DNA of 11,631 nucleotides from FEN-727 sp036508635 (GTDB lineage: Bacteria > Actinomycetota > Geothermincolia > Fen-727 > Anoxymicrobiaceae), in contig DATCGY010000281.1 of assembly GCA_036508635.1 (NCBI GenBank), positions 1 through 11,631 on the forward strand. The letters run 5' to 3'. How positions within the stretch are numbered: the stretch's first letter is position 1; each line of letters opens with the position of its first letter. The translations under genes were made by a program, and so were the position numbers. The notes under the pieces were generated by a model. That model had not been told where the DNA came from and searched no databases. It saw only the letters and a program-made list of their open reading frames with translations. Shown piece by piece: positions 11,579 through 11,631 of this stretch.

Positions 11579-11631
11579 CTACTGGCAGGACTTCTCGTCT
11601 GCGTCGCAACACGGAGCGCATCCTTTATTCA
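11579..11631 (-). CDS. C-terminal tail of a cysteine-rich protein (5' part outside window)
   Basis: Only 16 codons and a TAG stop are visible: a tail with CAPCC and a further Cys (GCAPCCDADEKSCQ). The Cys density resembles metal-binding C-termini and fits the metal theme of the window, but it is too short to assign and could be chance. The gene would enter from the right edge on the minus strand. Confidence 0.3.
   Translation of the reverse strand, partial: NKGCAPCCDADEKSCQ

Noticed and set aside
1..11631. CRISPR array or insertion sequence
   Set aside because: No regularly spaced repeats and no transposase or integrase signature were seen on either strand.

Overview
The window is from a bacterium: clear Shine-Dalgarno sequences, sigma-70-type promoters, and two lipoproteins with a lipobox plus a Ser/Thr-rich linker. 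The HdrA-like N-terminal domain, bacterial ferredoxin, nitroaryl-arsenical type redox proteins and flavoredoxin-like protein suggest an anaerobe or facultative anaerobe. A deep-branching Actinomycetota or a Clostridia/Desulfo-type lineage would fit, but the sequence alone does not settle it. The dominant theme is arsenic handling, with two separate arsenic loci about 5 kb apart.

Layout. (1) 1-3383, minus strand: one tightly packed operon, arsR - acr3 - small CxxC redox protein - lipoprotein thioredoxin - an ArsF/ArsG fusion that runs off the left edge. (2) 3384-3475: a short divergent control region with promoters on both strands and overlapping dyads. (3) 3476-6635, plus strand: a six-gene operon sharing that control region. 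It encodes a stand-alone HdrA N-terminal domain, a two-cluster ferredoxin, a fusion of a DGC putative metal-binding domain to a GcvH-like lipoyl domain, two more stand-alone DGC proteins, and a short lipoate-protein ligase. (4) 6636-7925: a hairpin, a candidate promoter and a DUF3089 alpha/beta-hydrolase-like lipoprotein, apparently unrelated. (5) 8060-9769, minus strand: an AbrB-type regulator (HgcAB-associated type), arsM and a flavoredoxin-like flavin reductase, behind a strong promoter overlapped by ATATCAG repeats. (6) 9943-9973: a tRNA 3'-end-like remnant. (7) 9998-11631: a lipoprotein, a small acidic protein, a zinc-ribbon ORF, a small plus-strand protein and a hairpin-rich stretch, ending with the tail of another minus-strand gene.

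How it may work together: ACR3 exports arsenite under ArsR control, ArsM methylates it, and the membrane CcdA-like/thioredoxin proteins form an electron relay facing outward. The most unusual part is the plus-strand operon. It supplies a dedicated lipoyl carrier, a ligase that could charge it, three cysteine-rich DGC domains and iron-sulfur electron carriers, but no glycine-cleavage enzymes and no HdrB/HdrC. Dihydrolipoyl dithiols bind As(III) tightly, so a lipoyl-based arsenic or sulfur redox module is an attractive but untested reading.
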